In this document: one piece after another, positions 24,735 to 35,266 of the stretch | Position numbering within the stretch: position 1 is the stretch's first letter | How the letters are laid out: each line of letters opens with the position of its first letter | From: Aquibacillus albus | GTDB lineage: Bacteria; Bacillota; Bacilli; Bacillales; Amphibacillaceae | Direction of reading: 5' to 3' | Length of the DNA stretch: 64,000 bases | Assembly (NCBI RefSeq): GCF_016908325.1 | Contig: NZ_JAFBDR010000021.1 | Span: 1 to 64,000 of the forward strand | The notes under the pieces: model-generated | The model's database searches: none | What the model was told of the DNA's origin: nothing | What the model saw: only the letters and a program-made list of their open reading frames with translations | Position numbers and translations under genes: made by a program

Positions 24735-25463
24735 TTATTCAACAAGATGAACTTCATCATCCACGTGAATGTCACCCGTTTTTATCACAGAAGCATAAAC
24801 GCCAAAATTATTTTTTCTTTCTTTTATAATAGTTTTATGCAAACTCGCATCTCGTTCTGCATTATCCGGATCAACAGTAATAATCATACACCTTTTACAA
24901 TAATTAACTAATTCAATTTCTACTTCACTTCCTATTTTTATTCGTCTGCCAATCCATTCTTCTTCTATAAAAGGGATTTTGTCTTTTAATGAAATAAATA
25001 AATTAGGACGAAAGCGTCTAAAATCGACTTCGTTTTTCCCCCATATTTCTCTCAAATGATCTAAAGAAGCATCTGTTACAAGTAGAATGTGTTCTACTGC
25101 AATTGGCCCAATAGGTACATGGGAAGGAGAATACTCAGTAGTAGAAATTTTTCGTTTCGATTTGTTTTCCAGCTCTCTAATTAATTCTTCATCTTCCCAA
25201 TCAAAAACCTTACCCTCTGGTGTCATGACTTCTACTTTAGGATATTCCTCTATTAATTCTTCTCCTACAAACCTGGCTTTATATCGAACCATTTCTGGGA
25301 ACTGTGTAATCGTTAAAAAATTCTCTTTTTTTGTTTCATCTAAGTAAGCATGGCTACGGTCCCCGTATAAACCATAGTCCATTATTTTTGATTTTTGTAC
25401 AAATTCTCCGTCAAAAGATTTTACAGGATGACGAACAATTTCCTTGATGTGACCAATTAACAT
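24735..25463 (-). CDS. MOSC domain protein
   Basis: 242 aa from ATG 25463, placed by GGAGTGAAGGA; an in-frame ATG 18 bases upstream precedes this site. The N-terminal MOSC_N beta-barrel starts IGHIKEIVRHPVKSFDGE and contains GLYGDRSHAYLD. The MOSC domain has DFRRFRPNLFIS and the conserved cysteine in LVNYCKRCMIITVDPDNAERD. MOSC proteins use or carry molybdenum cofactor or related sulfur groups, and in bacteria act as sulfur carriers or N-hydroxylated-compound reductase parts. No molybdenum cofactor gene lies nearby, so the partner is unknown. Convergent with the potassium channel gene. Confidence 0.88.
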   Translation of the reverse strand: MLIGHIKEIVRHPVKSFDGEFVQKSKIMDYGLYGDRSHAYLDETKKENFLTITQFPEMVRYKARFVGEELIEEYPKVEVMTPEGKVFDWEDEELIRELENKSKRKISTTEYSPSHVPIGPIAVEHILLVTDASLDHLREIWGKNEVDFRRFRPNLFISLKDKIPFIEEEWIGRRIKIGSEVEIELVNYCKRCMIITVDPDNAERDASLHKTIIKERKNNFGVYASVIKTGDIHVDDEVHLVE

Positions 25464-25635
25464 TTCCTTCACTCCTATCATTCTAATTTAATTTGCTATA
25501 AGTATAACAATCTTTCTGCTGATTATAAAAAAGGCGGGTTTAACCGGCTTTTTATTTATGCCCATTAATAATAATACGTTTACTGTTAATAATAAAAAAG
25601 TATAGCAAATAATCGGAAGTAATGAGGTGAAATTA

Positions 25636-26835
25636 GTGCCGATCATTAAAGTAGAAAACCTGTCAAAAGTGTTTGGCAGGAATGTAAAAGATGCATTGAC
25701 ACTTTTAGATGAGGGGTTAACGAAGGAAAAAATATTACAAGAAACGGGTTGCACGGTTGGTGTTAACCGCGCTTCATTTGAAGTAGAAGCAGGTGAAGTG
25801 TTCGTTATTATGGGTTTATCTGGTAGTGGTAAATCAACTTTGGTACGACTCATAAATCGGTTAATTGAGCCAACAGAAGGAAGCGTCTATGTAGACGAAG
25901 AAAATTTGGCAAAGATGAACAAAGAGGATTTGCGCCGTGTTCGTCGCGAAAAGCTCAGTATGGTGTTTCAGCGGTTTGCTCTATTCCCACATCGAACAAT
26001 TTTAGAAAATGCTGAATTTGGACTCGAAATTCAGGGTATCGATAAAACGGAAAGAAGTAAGAAAGCTAAAGAATCTCTTGAACTTGTAGGTTTAGGCAGT
26101 TACCTACATCAATATCCAGAGCAACTTTCTGGTGGGATGCAACAGCGTGTGGGCTTAGCGCGTGCGTTAGCCAACGATCCAGAAGTACTATTAATGGATG
26201 AGGCTTTCTCTGCACTTGATCCTTTAATTCGTAAAGATATGCAGGATGAGTTGTTAGAGTTACAAGAAAGTATGCAAAAAACAATTATCTTTATTACCCA
26301 TGATTTGGATGAAGCACTTCGTATTGGGGATCGCATCGCATTGATGAAGGACGGTAGCATTGTTCAAATCGGTACACCAGAAGAAATTCTTGTAAATCCT
26401 GTCAATGATTATGTAGAAAAATTCGTTCAAGACGTTGACCGATCCAAAGTATTAACAGCTGAACATATTATGAAGCGACCAGAAACGATTAATATCGAAA
26501 AGCATGGACCACGTGTCGCTTTAGAACGAATGAGAGAAGAAGGCTTATCGAGTATTTATGTAACCGATGGTAAACGAAATTTAAAGGGTTATATAACTGC
26601 AGATGACGCATCAGACGCAAGAAAACAAGGGATCCAAGATTTAAATCAAATATTAAAAACCGATGTACCGACTGTTCAAAAAAATATATCCATGCATGAA
26701 ATATTTGATATTATTCACAATTCTCCAGTACCAATTGCTGTTGTTGAAGACGATAAGCTACTTGGAATTATCGTTCGAGGAGCAGTAATAGCTGCACTAG
26801 CCGGTGAAGGTGAGGTGAATTTAGAAAATGCTTGA
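25636..26835 (+). CDS. opuAA: Glycine betaine ABC transporter ATP-binding protein OpuAA
   Basis: 399 aa from GTG 25636 (GAGGTGA site ending six bases upstream; an in-frame GTG at 25627 is part of that site). N-terminal extension up to [18 protein letters not shown] as in OpuAA/ProV; Walker [10 protein letters not shown], signature [12 protein letters not shown], Walker [14 protein letters not shown], switch HDLDEA. The C-terminal tandem CBS domains (about residues 275-390, [20 protein letters not shown]) in this family sense ionic strength or c-di-AMP. First gene of the opuA operon (ATPase, permease, binding protein) for uptake of glycine betaine under osmotic stress. Stop overlaps the permease start by 8 bases. 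Confidence 0.95.
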   Translation: MPIIKVENLSKVFGRNVKDALTLLDEGLTKEKILQETGCTVGVNRASFEVEAGEVFVIMGLSGSGKSTLVRLINRLIEPTEGSVYVDEENLAKMNKEDLRRVRREKLSMVFQRFALFPHRTILENAEFGLEIQGIDKTERSKKAKESLELVGLGSYLHQYPEQLSGGMQQRVGLARALANDPEVLLMDEAFSALDPLIRKDMQDELLELQESMQKTIIFITHDLDEALRIGDRIALMKDGSIVQIGTPEEILVNPVNDYVEKFVQDVDRSKVLTAEHIMKRPETINIEKHGPRVALERMREEGLSSIYVTDGKRNLKGYITADDASDARKQGIQDLNQILKTDVPTVQKNISMHEIFDIIHNSPVPIAVVEDDKLLGIIVRGAVIAALAGEGEVNLENA

Positions 26836-27679
26836 TTCAATTCTTAATTTTATACCTAAAATTCCGATTGCAGAAGCGATAGAAACCATTACCGAGATTA
26901 TTCAAAATACTTTTTCTTTTCTATTTGAACCGATAAAAAGTGGCGGTAACGACTTTATGGAGTGGTTGGCTGAAATATTAGCTGACATACCTGCTGTCAT
27001 TGTCATCATTGTCGTCGCTGTCTTGGCATTTTTCATCAGCGGAAAACGATTTGGTTTAGCAGCGTTCTCTTTGGTTGGGCTTTGGGTTATTTATAACCAA
27101 GGTTTATGGGAAGAACTGATGAGTACATTTGCACTCGTATTAATATCAAGTGTCTTATCAATTATCATTGGTGTTCCTGTTGGTATTTTGATGTCTAAGA
27201 GTAAAACAGCTCAGAACATTATTACACCAATATTAGACTTTATGCAGACAATGCCAGCATTCGTTTATTTGATTCCAGCTGTAGCATTTTTCAGTATTGG
27301 AATGGTAGCAGGTATTTTTGCATCCTTGATTTTTGCTACACCACCTACCGTTCGTTTTACAAACTTAGGTATTAGGCAAGTATCAAAAGAACTAATAGAA
27401 GCATCTGAAGCATTTGGTAGTACAGGTTCACAAAAGCTTCTTAAAGTAGAACTGCCGATGGCTAAAAGTACGATTATGGCAGGTATTAACCAAACAGTAA
27501 TGCTATCACTATCCATGGTAGTAATTGCGTCCATGATCGGTGCACCTGGCTTAGGAAGAGAAGTGCTTTCAGCTCTTCAAAGAGCTCAAGTAGGACCAGG
27601 TTTTGTTGCAGGTATTGGTATTGTCATATTAGCGATTATTATTGACAGGTTCACACAACACTTAAACACACAAAAATAA
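26828..27679 (+). CDS. opuAB: Glycine betaine ABC transporter permease OpuAB
   Basis: 283 aa. A long N-terminal amphipathic/hydrophobic region, then the BPD_transp_1 core: [54 protein letters not shown] followed by the EAA-type coupling loop [57 protein letters not shown]. Same length as B. subtilis OpuAB (282 aa). Translationally coupled to opuAA, and followed 109 bases later by the binding protein gene. Confidence 0.95.
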   Translation: MLDSILNFIPKIPIAEAIETITEIIQNTFSFLFEPIKSGGNDFMEWLAEILADIPAVIVIIVVAVLAFFISGKRFGLAAFSLVGLWVIYNQGLWEELMSTFALVLISSVLSIIIGVPVGILMSKSKTAQNIITPILDFMQTMPAFVYLIPAVAFFSIGMVAGIFASLIFATPPTVRFTNLGIRQVSKELIEASEAFGSTGSQKLLKVELPMAKSTIMAGINQTVMLSLSMVVIASMIGAPGLGREVLSALQRAQVGPGFVAGIGIVILAIIIDRFTQHLNTQK

Positions 27680-27788
27680 TTAGTTTTCAACTTCTCTTTA
27701 TTGAAAAGCTAACAATATAGAGCAAATGGATAAAGAGTGGCAAAAAGAAATATAGAATAATAATAAAAATAAGGAGTGGTATAACAAT

Positions 27789-28721
27789 ATGTTTAATATT
27801 AGATGGAAAAGACTAGGGGTAATTGCTGGATTATCTTTATCTCTCGTAGCTGCTGGTTGTGGACAAGAAGATCCAGAAGATGCTGCTGATAATGCAAATG
27901 AGGGTGGGGATGAGCAGACGACAAATATTAGTGAAGAAATCGATTATACAATTACTGGTATTGAGCCTGGTGCTGGACTTACGCAAGCAACGGATAATGC
28001 TTTAACTGAGTATGAAAACCTTGCTGGCTGGGAACATGAAAAAGCATCAACAGCTGCCATGTTAACTGCACTAGGGGATGCAATTGATAATGAGGAACCA
28101 ATTATCGTTGCCGGGTGGTCGCCTCACTATAAATTTGCAAAATATGACTTAAAGTATTTAGAAGACCCAAAAGGTGTTTTTGGTGAGGTAGAACACATTG
28201 CAACAATCGTAAGAAAAGGTTTAAAAGAAGATATGCCTGAGGCTTATACGATCCTTGACAGACTCCAATGGGAACCAGCTGACATGGAATCTGTCATGCT
28301 TGCCGCACAAGAAATGGAATTTGAAGAGGCTGCCCAGCAGTGGGTGGATGAAAATCAGGATACAGTTGCAGAATGGACAGAAGGTGTAGAGCCTGTAGAT
28401 GGTACTTCAATAGAGTTAGTATTAACTCCTTGGGATACAGAGCGATCTTCGGCAAATGTTGCAAAAGTAGTATTAGAGCAACAAGGTTTTGATGTTACGC
28501 TTACTCCAGTTGACCCGTCTATTATGTTTGAGGCGATTGCAACTGGTGACGGTGATGCTTCTCTTGCTCCATGGATGCCTGCGACGCACGGTGCTTTCTA
28601 TGAAGAGCATGAAGGTGACTTTGAAGATCTAGGCGAAAACTTAGTAGGTGCTAGGATTGGACTAGTTGTACCATCCTATATGGACATTGATTCCATTGAA
28701 GACCTTGAACCTGCAGAGTAA
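27789..28721 (+). CDS. opuAC: Glycine betaine-binding lipoprotein OpuAC
   Basis: 310 aa lipoprotein (lipobox VAAGC, Cys about residue 24; acidic spacer). The two lobes are in OpuAC order: first ITGIEPGAGLTQATDNAL and VAGWSPHYKFAKYDLKYLEDP, then after EWTEGV the second lobe IELVLTPWDTERSSANVAKVVLEQQGFDVTLTPVDPSIMF...DASLAPWMP and GARIGLVVPSYM. Aromatic residues of GWSPH and TPWD belong to the ligand cage in this family. This is the circularly permuted arrangement relative to the lipoprotein at 138-1037. Last gene of opuA; a strong terminator follows. Confidence 0.95.
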   Translation: MFNIRWKRLGVIAGLSLSLVAAGCGQEDPEDAADNANEGGDEQTTNISEEIDYTITGIEPGAGLTQATDNALTEYENLAGWEHEKASTAAMLTALGDAIDNEEPIIVAGWSPHYKFAKYDLKYLEDPKGVFGEVEHIATIVRKGLKEDMPEAYTILDRLQWEPADMESVMLAAQEMEFEEAAQQWVDENQDTVAEWTEGVEPVDGTSIELVLTPWDTERSSANVAKVVLEQQGFDVTLTPVDPSIMFEAIATGDGDASLAPWMPATHGAFYEEHEGDFEDLGENLVGARIGLVVPSYMDIDSIEDLEPAE

Positions 28722-28755
28722 ATATAATGAACCAAAAATAGAGGCTTTCCCATAA

Positions 28756-28805
28756 GGGTCAGACTCCCTCATTCTAATTGAGGGGTCTGACCCCTTTGCT
28801 TTTGT
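28756..28805 (+). terminator. Terminator of the opuA operon
   Basis: GGGTCAGACTCCCTCA (28756-28771) pairs with TGAGGGGTCTGACCC (28779-28793) with one bulge; CTTTGCTTTTG follows. Confidence 0.88.
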
Positions 28806-28957
28806 GAAAAATCCGTAAATTTCCTGCGATTCCAACTCAATCTGCTTGCGTTACCCTCTCCTGTTTGTAGTATAGTTATACTAAGAATACGTGTGTTTAT
28901 AAATACATCTGAGCAGCTTTGAATGTGTAGATAAAACAGGAAGGGGTTTGGCAATTA

Positions 28958-29920
28958 ATGACGCAGCAGATTTTTTTGTATAATTCCAAGGTAAGTAAAA
29001 TCTTGAGAAATATAAATAAAGTAATGATTGGAAAAGAAGAGGTAGCTACATTAAGTTTGGTAGCGCTGTTAGCTGAGGGGCATGTGTTGTTAGAAGATGT
29101 TCCTGGTGTTGGGAAGACGATGCTGGTAAGAACACTATCCAAATCTGTTAACTGTGAATTTAAGCGTATCCAGTTCACACCAGATTTGTTGCCATCTGAT
29201 GTCACTGGGGTTTCCATCTATAATCCAAAAGAAATGGAATTTGAATTCCGAGGCGGTCCGATATTAGGTGATATCGTTCTTGCTGATGAAATAAACCGTA
29301 CATCACCAAAGACACAGTCGGCGTTATTAGAAGCAATGGAGGAAATGAGTGTAACCGTTGATGGAAGGTCAATATCTCTTAATCAACCATTTTTCGTGAT
29401 GGCTACGCAAAATCCTATAGAATATGAGGGAACTTATCCATTACCTGAGGCACAATTAGATCGCTTTTTACTTAAATTAAATATGGGTTATCCAAGTCAG
29501 GAACAAGAATTAGAAATGTTGGAACGTACTTCGAAGGAGCATCCGATTCAAACGATTGATTCGGTCATGACCAAAGAAGAATTAATTTCAATTCAAAAGG
29601 AAGTTAGGGAAGTCTTTGTTGACAAACCGGTCCAACAATATATTGTAAGTATAGTTACAAAGACGAGAACACATCGTTCTGTTTATTTAGGTGTAAGTCC
29701 GAGGGGTTCGATTGCATTGATGAAGGCAGCTAAAGCGTATGCGTTCATCCATGGTCGTGATTATGTAATTCCAGATGATGTAAAATACCTTGCCCCATTT
29801 GTACTAGGTCATCGAATCATTCTAAATTCAGAAGCGAAGTTTGAAGGGATAACTCCGGGTGTAGTTGTTAATGAGATTTTAGGAGCGGTACCGGTACCTG
29901 TAAGAAGGGAATACCCTTAA
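28958..29920 (+). CDS. MoxR-family AAA+ ATPase (YeaC-like)
   Basis: 320 aa. Walker A EDVPGVGKTMLVRTL (about 45-60), Walker B VLADEINRTSPKTQSALLEAMEE, sensor 1 ATQNPIEYEGTYPLPEAQLDRF, arginine-finger and sensor 2 in the C-terminal lid (VSPRGSIALMKAAKAYAFIHGRDYVIPDDV). MoxR ATPases act as chaperones that mature partner complexes, usually with DUF58/VWA proteins as here. First of three overlapping genes, the yeaC-yeaD-yebA order known in B. subtilis upstream of guaA. RBS GGAAGGGG lies about 12 bases before ATG 28958. Confidence 0.93.
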   Translation: MTQQIFLYNSKVSKILRNINKVMIGKEEVATLSLVALLAEGHVLLEDVPGVGKTMLVRTLSKSVNCEFKRIQFTPDLLPSDVTGVSIYNPKEMEFEFRGGPILGDIVLADEINRTSPKTQSALLEAMEEMSVTVDGRSISLNQPFFVMATQNPIEYEGTYPLPEAQLDRFLLKLNMGYPSQEQELEMLERTSKEHPIQTIDSVMTKEELISIQKEVREVFVDKPVQQYIVSIVTKTRTHRSVYLGVSPRGSIALMKAAKAYAFIHGRDYVIPDDVKYLAPFVLGHRIILNSEAKFEGITPGVVVNEILGAVPVPVRREYP

Positions 29921-31185
29921 TGCGTCTTAATATTAACATGGCACTTAAATATTTGTTCGTTGTCATTTTATTTGGTGTGTTTTATTCATATGCAATGTTT
30001 CAGGGGGGATTTGTCAGCTGGTTTTTGTTTTACAGCTTTTTACCTCTTGTTATCTATATGTTTTTGTTATTAGCCTATCCCATTTCAAACTGGCATGTTT
30101 CCCGAAGTCTTTCCAAGCAAGTTGTTCAGGCTGGTGATCAAGTAAAGATAGAATTAGAAATTAATAGAAAGTTTGGTTTTCCCCTTTATTATCTCGTTGT
30201 GGAAGAGTTTTTTCCTTCCTCCTTACAGCAAAAGCACGTGACAAGAAAGAACTATCAATTTTTAAATGAGCCTCAAGCACTCACTTTAAAAAGGCAGGTT
30301 AAAAAGGTTACTTTTCCATGGTTTAAACGTACGATTCGTTTTCAGTATTCTTTGACTGATTTACCAAGAGGTGAGCACCGTTTACGGGCATTACGTGTGA
30401 AAACTGGTGATTTTTTTGGTTTTATTAAAAAGGAGTATGTATATGAGGTAAATAATTATATTCTAGTATACCCTCCAAAACGGAAAGTTCTTGTAAAAGA
30501 AAAAGTAAACAGTTTTGATGAAGGGGCTTCACCGACTTTTCAAGTGAATATGAAAAATTCTAATATCGTATCAGGCATTCGGGAGTATATGCCAGGAGAT
30601 CGTTTTTCATGGATTGACTGGAAAGCTACAGCTCGAAAAAATACAGTAATGACAAAGGAATTTGAGCAAGAAAAAAGTTCTAGTATGTTACTGCTATTGG
30701 ATGCGACCGATTACCAAGGCATCAATAAGATTGGATTTGAGGCTAGTGTTGAGCTGACCTGTTCTATTTTAGAATCTTACCGGAAGCGGACAGCTCAGCT
30801 TGCTTTTATTTCGTTAGGAGAAGAGCAGGTGTTTTTTCCTTTAAATCAAAACCCTGGAAAAGACAGTTTAATCATGAGCTTCTTGGCTACCGTTCAACCA
30901 GGGGGGAATACAGCTTTTCCTCAGTTATTAATGGAACAAAGCAAAAGAATTCCAAATGGACTTGTCATCATGTTAGTCACCACCAACGTAAGTCAGTCAG
31001 TTAAACAGTCAATCGATCAGCTTAGGCAGAAAAGTAAACGTGTTATGATTTACTTAATTAAGCCAAAAAACCAATTATTAGACGCTGATAATCGTTTGAT
31101 TCAGCAGATGAAAGTGGAAGGAACTCAAGTGAATGTTTTAACAGAGGAACAATTAATAAAACAGGAATTTGAGGTGAACATGTAA
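29920..31185 (+). CDS. DUF58 membrane-anchored protein (YeaD-like)
   Basis: 421 aa. Two N-terminal membrane helices (residues about 8-30 and 32-50), then a beta-rich region, then the DUF58 core around residues 205-240 (GIREYMPGDRFSWIDWKATARKNTVMTKEFEQE) leading into a VWA-like fold (MLLLLDATDYQG). Start overlaps the MoxR stop by one base, and its own last base overlaps the next start. DUF58 proteins are the usual MoxR clients; the exact task in Bacillus is not established. Confidence 0.9.
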   Translation: MRLNINMALKYLFVVILFGVFYSYAMFQGGFVSWFLFYSFLPLVIYMFLLLAYPISNWHVSRSLSKQVVQAGDQVKIELEINRKFGFPLYYLVVEEFFPSSLQQKHVTRKNYQFLNEPQALTLKRQVKKVTFPWFKRTIRFQYSLTDLPRGEHRLRALRVKTGDFFGFIKKEYVYEVNNYILVYPPKRKVLVKEKVNSFDEGASPTFQVNMKNSNIVSGIREYMPGDRFSWIDWKATARKNTVMTKEFEQEKSSSMLLLLDATDYQGINKIGFEASVELTCSILESYRKRTAQLAFISLGEEQVFFPLNQNPGKDSLIMSFLATVQPGGNTAFPQLLMEQSKRIPNGLVIMLVTTNVSQSVKQSIDQLRQKSKRVMIYLIKPKNQLLDADNRLIQQMKVEGTQVNVLTEEQLIKQEFEVNM

Positions 31186-33383
31186 TGGAGGGGTCGTCTC
31201 GAAATATTTATCAATCGATCATTTATCTATGTGGCTTTTTGCTTTTTTGGGAGTGGTTGCGTCCGCTTAGCACTATTTCAGATACAGGCAGCTTATCTGT
31301 GTTTGTTGGTTACACGGCATTCTGTTTCTTGATCTCGATGCTAAAGTTAAAAAGCTGGCTTTCGTTTTTATTGAAATTGGCTGGTCTTCTATTTGTTATT
31401 GATGTCTTGTTTATATCAGAGAGAATGTTTAGTAAAGGTTGGTTTTATCTGATATATGTTCATGGACAATTTAATGTGGAGATGATTCTTAACCAACAGT
31501 GGAATGAAATGACGCCGATGTTTCGGAGCTTCTTATTTCTCCTGCTATTATGGTTAATGAGTTATCTTTTATATTATTGGTTTGTTATAGCAAAACGTAT
31601 ATTTTTGTTCATATTGCTTACGTTTATTTATATAACGATACTAGATACGTTCACCATGTACGATGGCAGCTTAGCCATCATTCGGATTTTTGTTGTTTCC
31701 TTAGTCGCTATGGGAATAAATGGTGTTGCTAGCTTAATAGATCGTGAATCAATTAGTCAGTTTGGTTTGAGGAAAATCACTGCTTGGTTTCTACCATTGC
31801 TAGGTGTCATTCTTTTTTCCATGCTTGTAGGCTTTGCTTCACCTAAACTGGATCCGCAATGGCCAGATCCAGTTCCATTTATTCAAAGTACAGCAGAAAA
31901 TGCTGGTTTTAATCGCGGAAACGTAGTCCAGAAGGTGGGTTATGGGGAGGATGATTCCCAGTTAGGAGGATCATTTATTCAAGATCATTCCCCTGTTTTC
32001 CAGGCTGCCACTTCCCAAGATAATTATTGGAGAATAGAATCTAAGGATTTCTATTCAGGCAAGGGCTGGGAGCAATCAACGCCATATAACTATCAAGAGC
32101 AGTCCGATGGAAGAATTATGTTAAAGACCTTTCGTGACGGTATTGACACTACAGAGCGCCGTGCAATGGTACGCATGGAAGAGGACGCGAATTTGCCTAA
32201 GGTTGTTTATCCATATGGGATAAGACAAATTCAAGGGATGGGACAGGACACGAACTTTTTATTAGATGAAGTGACTGGCTCCATTCAGCCGGAACAGTCT
32301 GGTTTCAATGGATATGATATTACTTATCGTTACCCTTCTTTTTCTATTGATAAATTACAAACATCTAGTGAAGAGGATCCAGAAGGAATTAAAGACCTCT
32401 ATTTACAGCTTCCAGATGACTTACCTGAACGGGTAAAAGATTTAGCGGAGCAAATAGTGGTTGAGGAAGAGACAAGGTATGATAAAGTCACAGCGATTGA
32501 ACAATATTTTAGCTTGAATGGCTACACCTATCAAACAGAAAACGTAGCAGTTCCTGAAGAAGATGAGGATTATGTTGATCAATTCTTGTTTGAAACAATG
32601 GTCGGTTACTGTGACAACTTTTCGACTTCTATGGTTGTTTTGCTAAGGTCTTTAGACATCCCGGCTAGATGGGTAAAAGGCTTTACAAATGGTGATTTAC
32701 TAGAGGAACAACCTCAAGTTCCGGATGGTTTGGACGTGTATCAAATTAGCAATTCCAATGCACACTCATGGGTAGAGGTATATTTTCCTGATGTTGGATG
32801 GGTACCTTTTGAGCCAACGGTAGGATTTGCGAGCCCTGTAGACTTTTTTGAAGAAACAACTGCAGATCCAAGTGATAATGATTCAGATGTAGAAAATGAA
32901 CAAGAGGATGAAGTAGAACAAGAGCAGGAAGAGGAAGAAGATCTGACTGGGAATTTTCAGGATTTTGAAGACGACTCCGGCCAGATGGGAGAAACATTCT
33001 CAGAAGAATCCTCTACGAAAATTTGGAGTTGGATAATCACGATTGCAGTTATTTTAGCCGTTTGCTTTACACTATATTTCACTCGATATCGATGGGTAAG
33101 TTATTTTATTTTAAAGCATTATAAACAACGGGAAGATAAAAGTGTTTCTCAAGATGCCTATCACTATCTGCTTAAAATATTAGAGCGTAAGGGAATAAAG
33201 CGTGAGCGAGGGCAAACGTTACGTGAGTATGCTAAATTTGTAGATGAAAAATTTGAATCAACGGAAATGAGCAGGTTAACCCATTATTATGAACGGACAA
33301 TATATAGAAATGAAGACAATTCTGGGCAATGGGATAAAATTTCTGAGTTGTGGGAAAATTTAGTTAAACGCTCACTGTCTTGA
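31185..33383 (+). CDS. Membrane transglutaminase-like protein (YebA-like)
   Basis: 732 aa. Residues 1-215 hold about six to seven membrane helices (DUF3488/TgpA-N type). An extracellular region follows with a transglutaminase-like core: catalytic Cys in VGYCDNFSTSMVVLLRSLDIPARWVKGF, His in SNSNAHSWVEVYFPD and Asp/Glu in GWVPFEPTVGF. An acidic linker (residues about 565-605, mainly E and D), one membrane helix (about 615-635) and a cytoplasmic DUF4129-like tail complete it. With the MoxR and DUF58 proteins it forms a widespread three-gene module of presumed envelope function; substrate unknown. Confidence 0.9.
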   Translation: MEGSSRNIYQSIIYLCGFLLFWEWLRPLSTISDTGSLSVFVGYTAFCFLISMLKLKSWLSFLLKLAGLLFVIDVLFISERMFSKGWFYLIYVHGQFNVEMILNQQWNEMTPMFRSFLFLLLLWLMSYLLYYWFVIAKRIFLFILLTFIYITILDTFTMYDGSLAIIRIFVVSLVAMGINGVASLIDRESISQFGLRKITAWFLPLLGVILFSMLVGFASPKLDPQWPDPVPFIQSTAENAGFNRGNVVQKVGYGEDDSQLGGSFIQDHSPVFQAATSQDNYWRIESKDFYSGKGWEQSTPYNYQEQSDGRIMLKTFRDGIDTTERRAMVRMEEDANLPKVVYPYGIRQIQGMGQDTNFLLDEVTGSIQPEQSGFNGYDITYRYPSFSIDKLQTSSEEDPEGIKDLYLQLPDDLPERVKDLAEQIVVEEETRYDKVTAIEQYFSLNGYTYQTENVAVPEEDEDYVDQFLFETMVGYCDNFSTSMVVLLRSLDIPARWVKGFTNGDLLEEQPQVPDGLDVYQISNSNAHSWVEVYFPDVGWVPFEPTVGFASPVDFFEETTADPSDNDSDVENEQEDEVEQEQEEEEDLTGNFQDFEDDSGQMGETFSEESSTKIWSWIITIAVILAVCFTLYFTRYRWVSYFILKHYKQREDKSVSQDAYHYLLKILERKGIKRERGQTLREYAKFVDEKFESTEMSRLTHYYERTIYRNEDNSGQWDKISELWENLVKRSLS

Positions 33384-33473
33384 CCAGAGATATACGGAAT
33401 GTTATATATATTTAATAGTGCTTTTTGAACATCCACTAATAGTAATGTTTTAAAAAGCTAACGATCACTAATT

Positions 33474-33548
33474 ATCCTTCATATATACTCGAAAATAAGG
33501 TTCGAGAGTTTCTACCAGAACACCGTAAATGTTCTGACTATGAAGGTG
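33474..33548 (+). ncRNA. Purine riboswitch (guanine class) upstream of guaA
   Basis: P1 is CCTTCATA (33476-33483) with TATGAAGG (33539-33546), a perfect 8-bp stem. J2/3 carries GTTTCTACC, and L3 has ACCGTAAAT. The base that pairs with the ligand is C33538 (GAC-TAT), so the ligand is guanine/hypoxanthine rather than adenine. The 3' strand of P1 can instead pair with CCTTTCAT at 33571-33578, which is the 5' arm of the following terminator, giving a readable antiterminator. Ligand binding should therefore switch guaA off. Confidence 0.93.
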
Positions 33549-33566
33549 GAAGTCAACGACCAGATT

Positions 33567-33600
33567 TCTGCCTTTCATTTGAAAGGCAGATTTTTCTTTT
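33567..33600 (+). terminator. Riboswitch-controlled terminator upstream of guaA
   Basis: TTCTGCCTTTC pairs with GAAAGGCAGA (33581-33590), followed by TTTTTCTTTT. Confidence 0.9.
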
Positions 33601-33623
33601 CGACATAGAAGGAGATGAATGTA

Positions 33624-35162
33624 TTGGAATTAAATAACGAAATGGTATTAGTACTTGATTTTGGAAGTCAATATAATCAACTAATTACGAGAAGAATCAG
33701 AGAATTTGGTGTATATAGTGAACTTCATTCTCACCGTTTAACAGTGGAAGAAATCAAAGAAATGAATCCGAGTGGAATTATTTTGTCAGGTGGACCACAT
33801 AGTGTTTATGATGATAACAGCTTTCGTTGTGATGAAAGAATTTTTGATTTAGATATCCCTGTGTTAGGCATTTGTTATGGGATGCAATTAATGACACAGC
33901 ATTTTGGTGGAAACGTACAAAGAGCGAAAGAAAGAGAATATGGAAAAGCTGATATTGAATTAGCTGGGGATCCGCTATTGTTTAAAGGAACTCCGAAAAC
34001 GCAAACCGTTTGGATGAGTCATAGTGATAAGATTATTGAACCTCCTCAAGGGTTTACAATTGGTGCAACAAGCACATCAACACCAGTAGCAGCGTTTAGT
34101 GATGCAGAGAGACAATGTTATGGAGTACAATTTCACCCAGAAGTTAGAAATACGGAATACGGAAATCAACTCCTAAAACAATTTGTTTTTGATGTATGTC
34201 AATGTAAAGGCGATTGGTCAATGGAAAGCTTCATAGAACAAGAAATCGATAAAATTCGAAAGCAGGTAGGAGATAAAAAAGTACTATGTGCTCTAAGTGG
34301 TGGCGTCGACTCTTCTGTTGTTGCTGCTTTGATTCATAAAGCGATTGGAGATCAATTAACTTGTATCTTTGTTGATCATGGATTGCTTAGAAAAAATGAA
34401 GGCGACATGGTTATGAAGACGTTTCGGGATGAGTTCCAAATGAACATTATTAAGGTCGATGCTGAAGACCGCTTCTTATCAAAGCTAGAAGGTGTTTCTG
34501 ATCCAGAACAAAAAAGAAAAATTATCGGAAATGAGTTTATTTATGTTTTTGATGATGAGGCGGATAAAATTAAGGATATTGATTATCTTGCTCAAGGAAC
34601 GCTTTATACTGATATTGTAGAAAGTGGAACGGAAACGGCTCAAACTATTAAATCCCACCATAATGTTGGTGGTCTTCCGGAAAATATGCAGTTTGAGTTA
34701 CTAGAACCATTAAACACACTATTTAAAGATGAAGTACGTGCTTTAGGTACAGAGCTAGGAGTTCCTGAAGATATTGTTTGGAGACAACCTTTCCCAGGTC
34801 CGGGTCTTGGAATCCGGGTGCTAGGCGCGATAACAAAAGATAAGCTTCAAATCGTTAGAGAATCAGATGCAATTTTAAGAGATGAAATCAAAAATGCTGG
34901 TTTAGACAGAGATATATGGCAATATTTCACCGTTCTCCCTGACATTCGGAGTGTTGGTGTAATGGGGGACGCACGTACGTATGATTATACAATTGGAATA
35001 CGTGCAGTCACTTCAATTGATGGCATGACATCTGATTGGGCGCGAATTCCATGGGAAGTACTTGAAAAAATATCTACTAGAATTGTCAACGAAGTAGAAC
35101 ATATTAATCGTGTTGTTTATGATATTACAAGTAAGCCACCAGCAACGATAGAGTGGGAATAA
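33624..35162 (+). CDS. guaA: GMP synthase (glutamine-hydrolysing)
   Basis: 512 aa from TTG 33624; GGAG at 33611-33614 is nine bases upstream, whereas the in-frame ATG 33615 touches it. Converts XMP to GMP using glutamine. N-terminal class I amidotransferase: [17 protein letters not shown], nucleophile in GICYGMQLM, and [14 protein letters not shown]-pyrophosphatase domain: [17 protein letters not shown] (PP-loop). C-terminal dimerisation domain: [15 protein letters not shown] and the ending PPATIEWE. Preceded by its own guanine riboswitch and followed by a terminator. Confidence 0.97.
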   Translation: MELNNEMVLVLDFGSQYNQLITRRIREFGVYSELHSHRLTVEEIKEMNPSGIILSGGPHSVYDDNSFRCDERIFDLDIPVLGICYGMQLMTQHFGGNVQRAKEREYGKADIELAGDPLLFKGTPKTQTVWMSHSDKIIEPPQGFTIGATSTSTPVAAFSDAERQCYGVQFHPEVRNTEYGNQLLKQFVFDVCQCKGDWSMESFIEQEIDKIRKQVGDKKVLCALSGGVDSSVVAALIHKAIGDQLTCIFVDHGLLRKNEGDMVMKTFRDEFQMNIIKVDAEDRFLSKLEGVSDPEQKRKIIGNEFIYVFDDEADKIKDIDYLAQGTLYTDIVESGTETAQTIKSHHNVGGLPENMQFELLEPLNTLFKDEVRALGTELGVPEDIVWRQPFPGPGLGIRVLGAITKDKLQIVRESDAILRDEIKNAGLDRDIWQYFTVLPDIRSVGVMGDARTYDYTIGIRAVTSIDGMTSDWARIPWEVLEKISTRIVNEVEHINRVVYDITSKPPATIEWE

Positions 35163-35186
35163 TTACTAGGTATAAAATTTCACAAA

Positions 35187-35228
35187 ACAGTTCATGCTTA
35201 TAAAACCCTTTAAGCATGAACTGTTTTT
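35187..35228 (+). terminator. Terminator of guaA
   Basis: ACAGTTCATGCTTA (35187-35200) pairs perfectly with TAAGCATGAACTGT (35211-35224), followed by a T-run. Confidence 0.92.
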
Positions 35229-35266
35229 GGATTTGAATGCTGATTCTGACAAGAACTAAAGGGTAT

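Noticed and set aside
25529-25556. Imperfect hairpin between the MOSC gene and opuA as a terminator
   Set aside because: It lies upstream of both divergent genes, the stem needs bulges, and no gene ends there.
33421-33453. TTGAAC...TTTTAA as the guaA promoter
   Set aside because: The -10 matches poorly (3 of 6), and the TTGAAC is part of a sequence resembling the dispersed repeat end; I could not place the guaA promoter with confidence.
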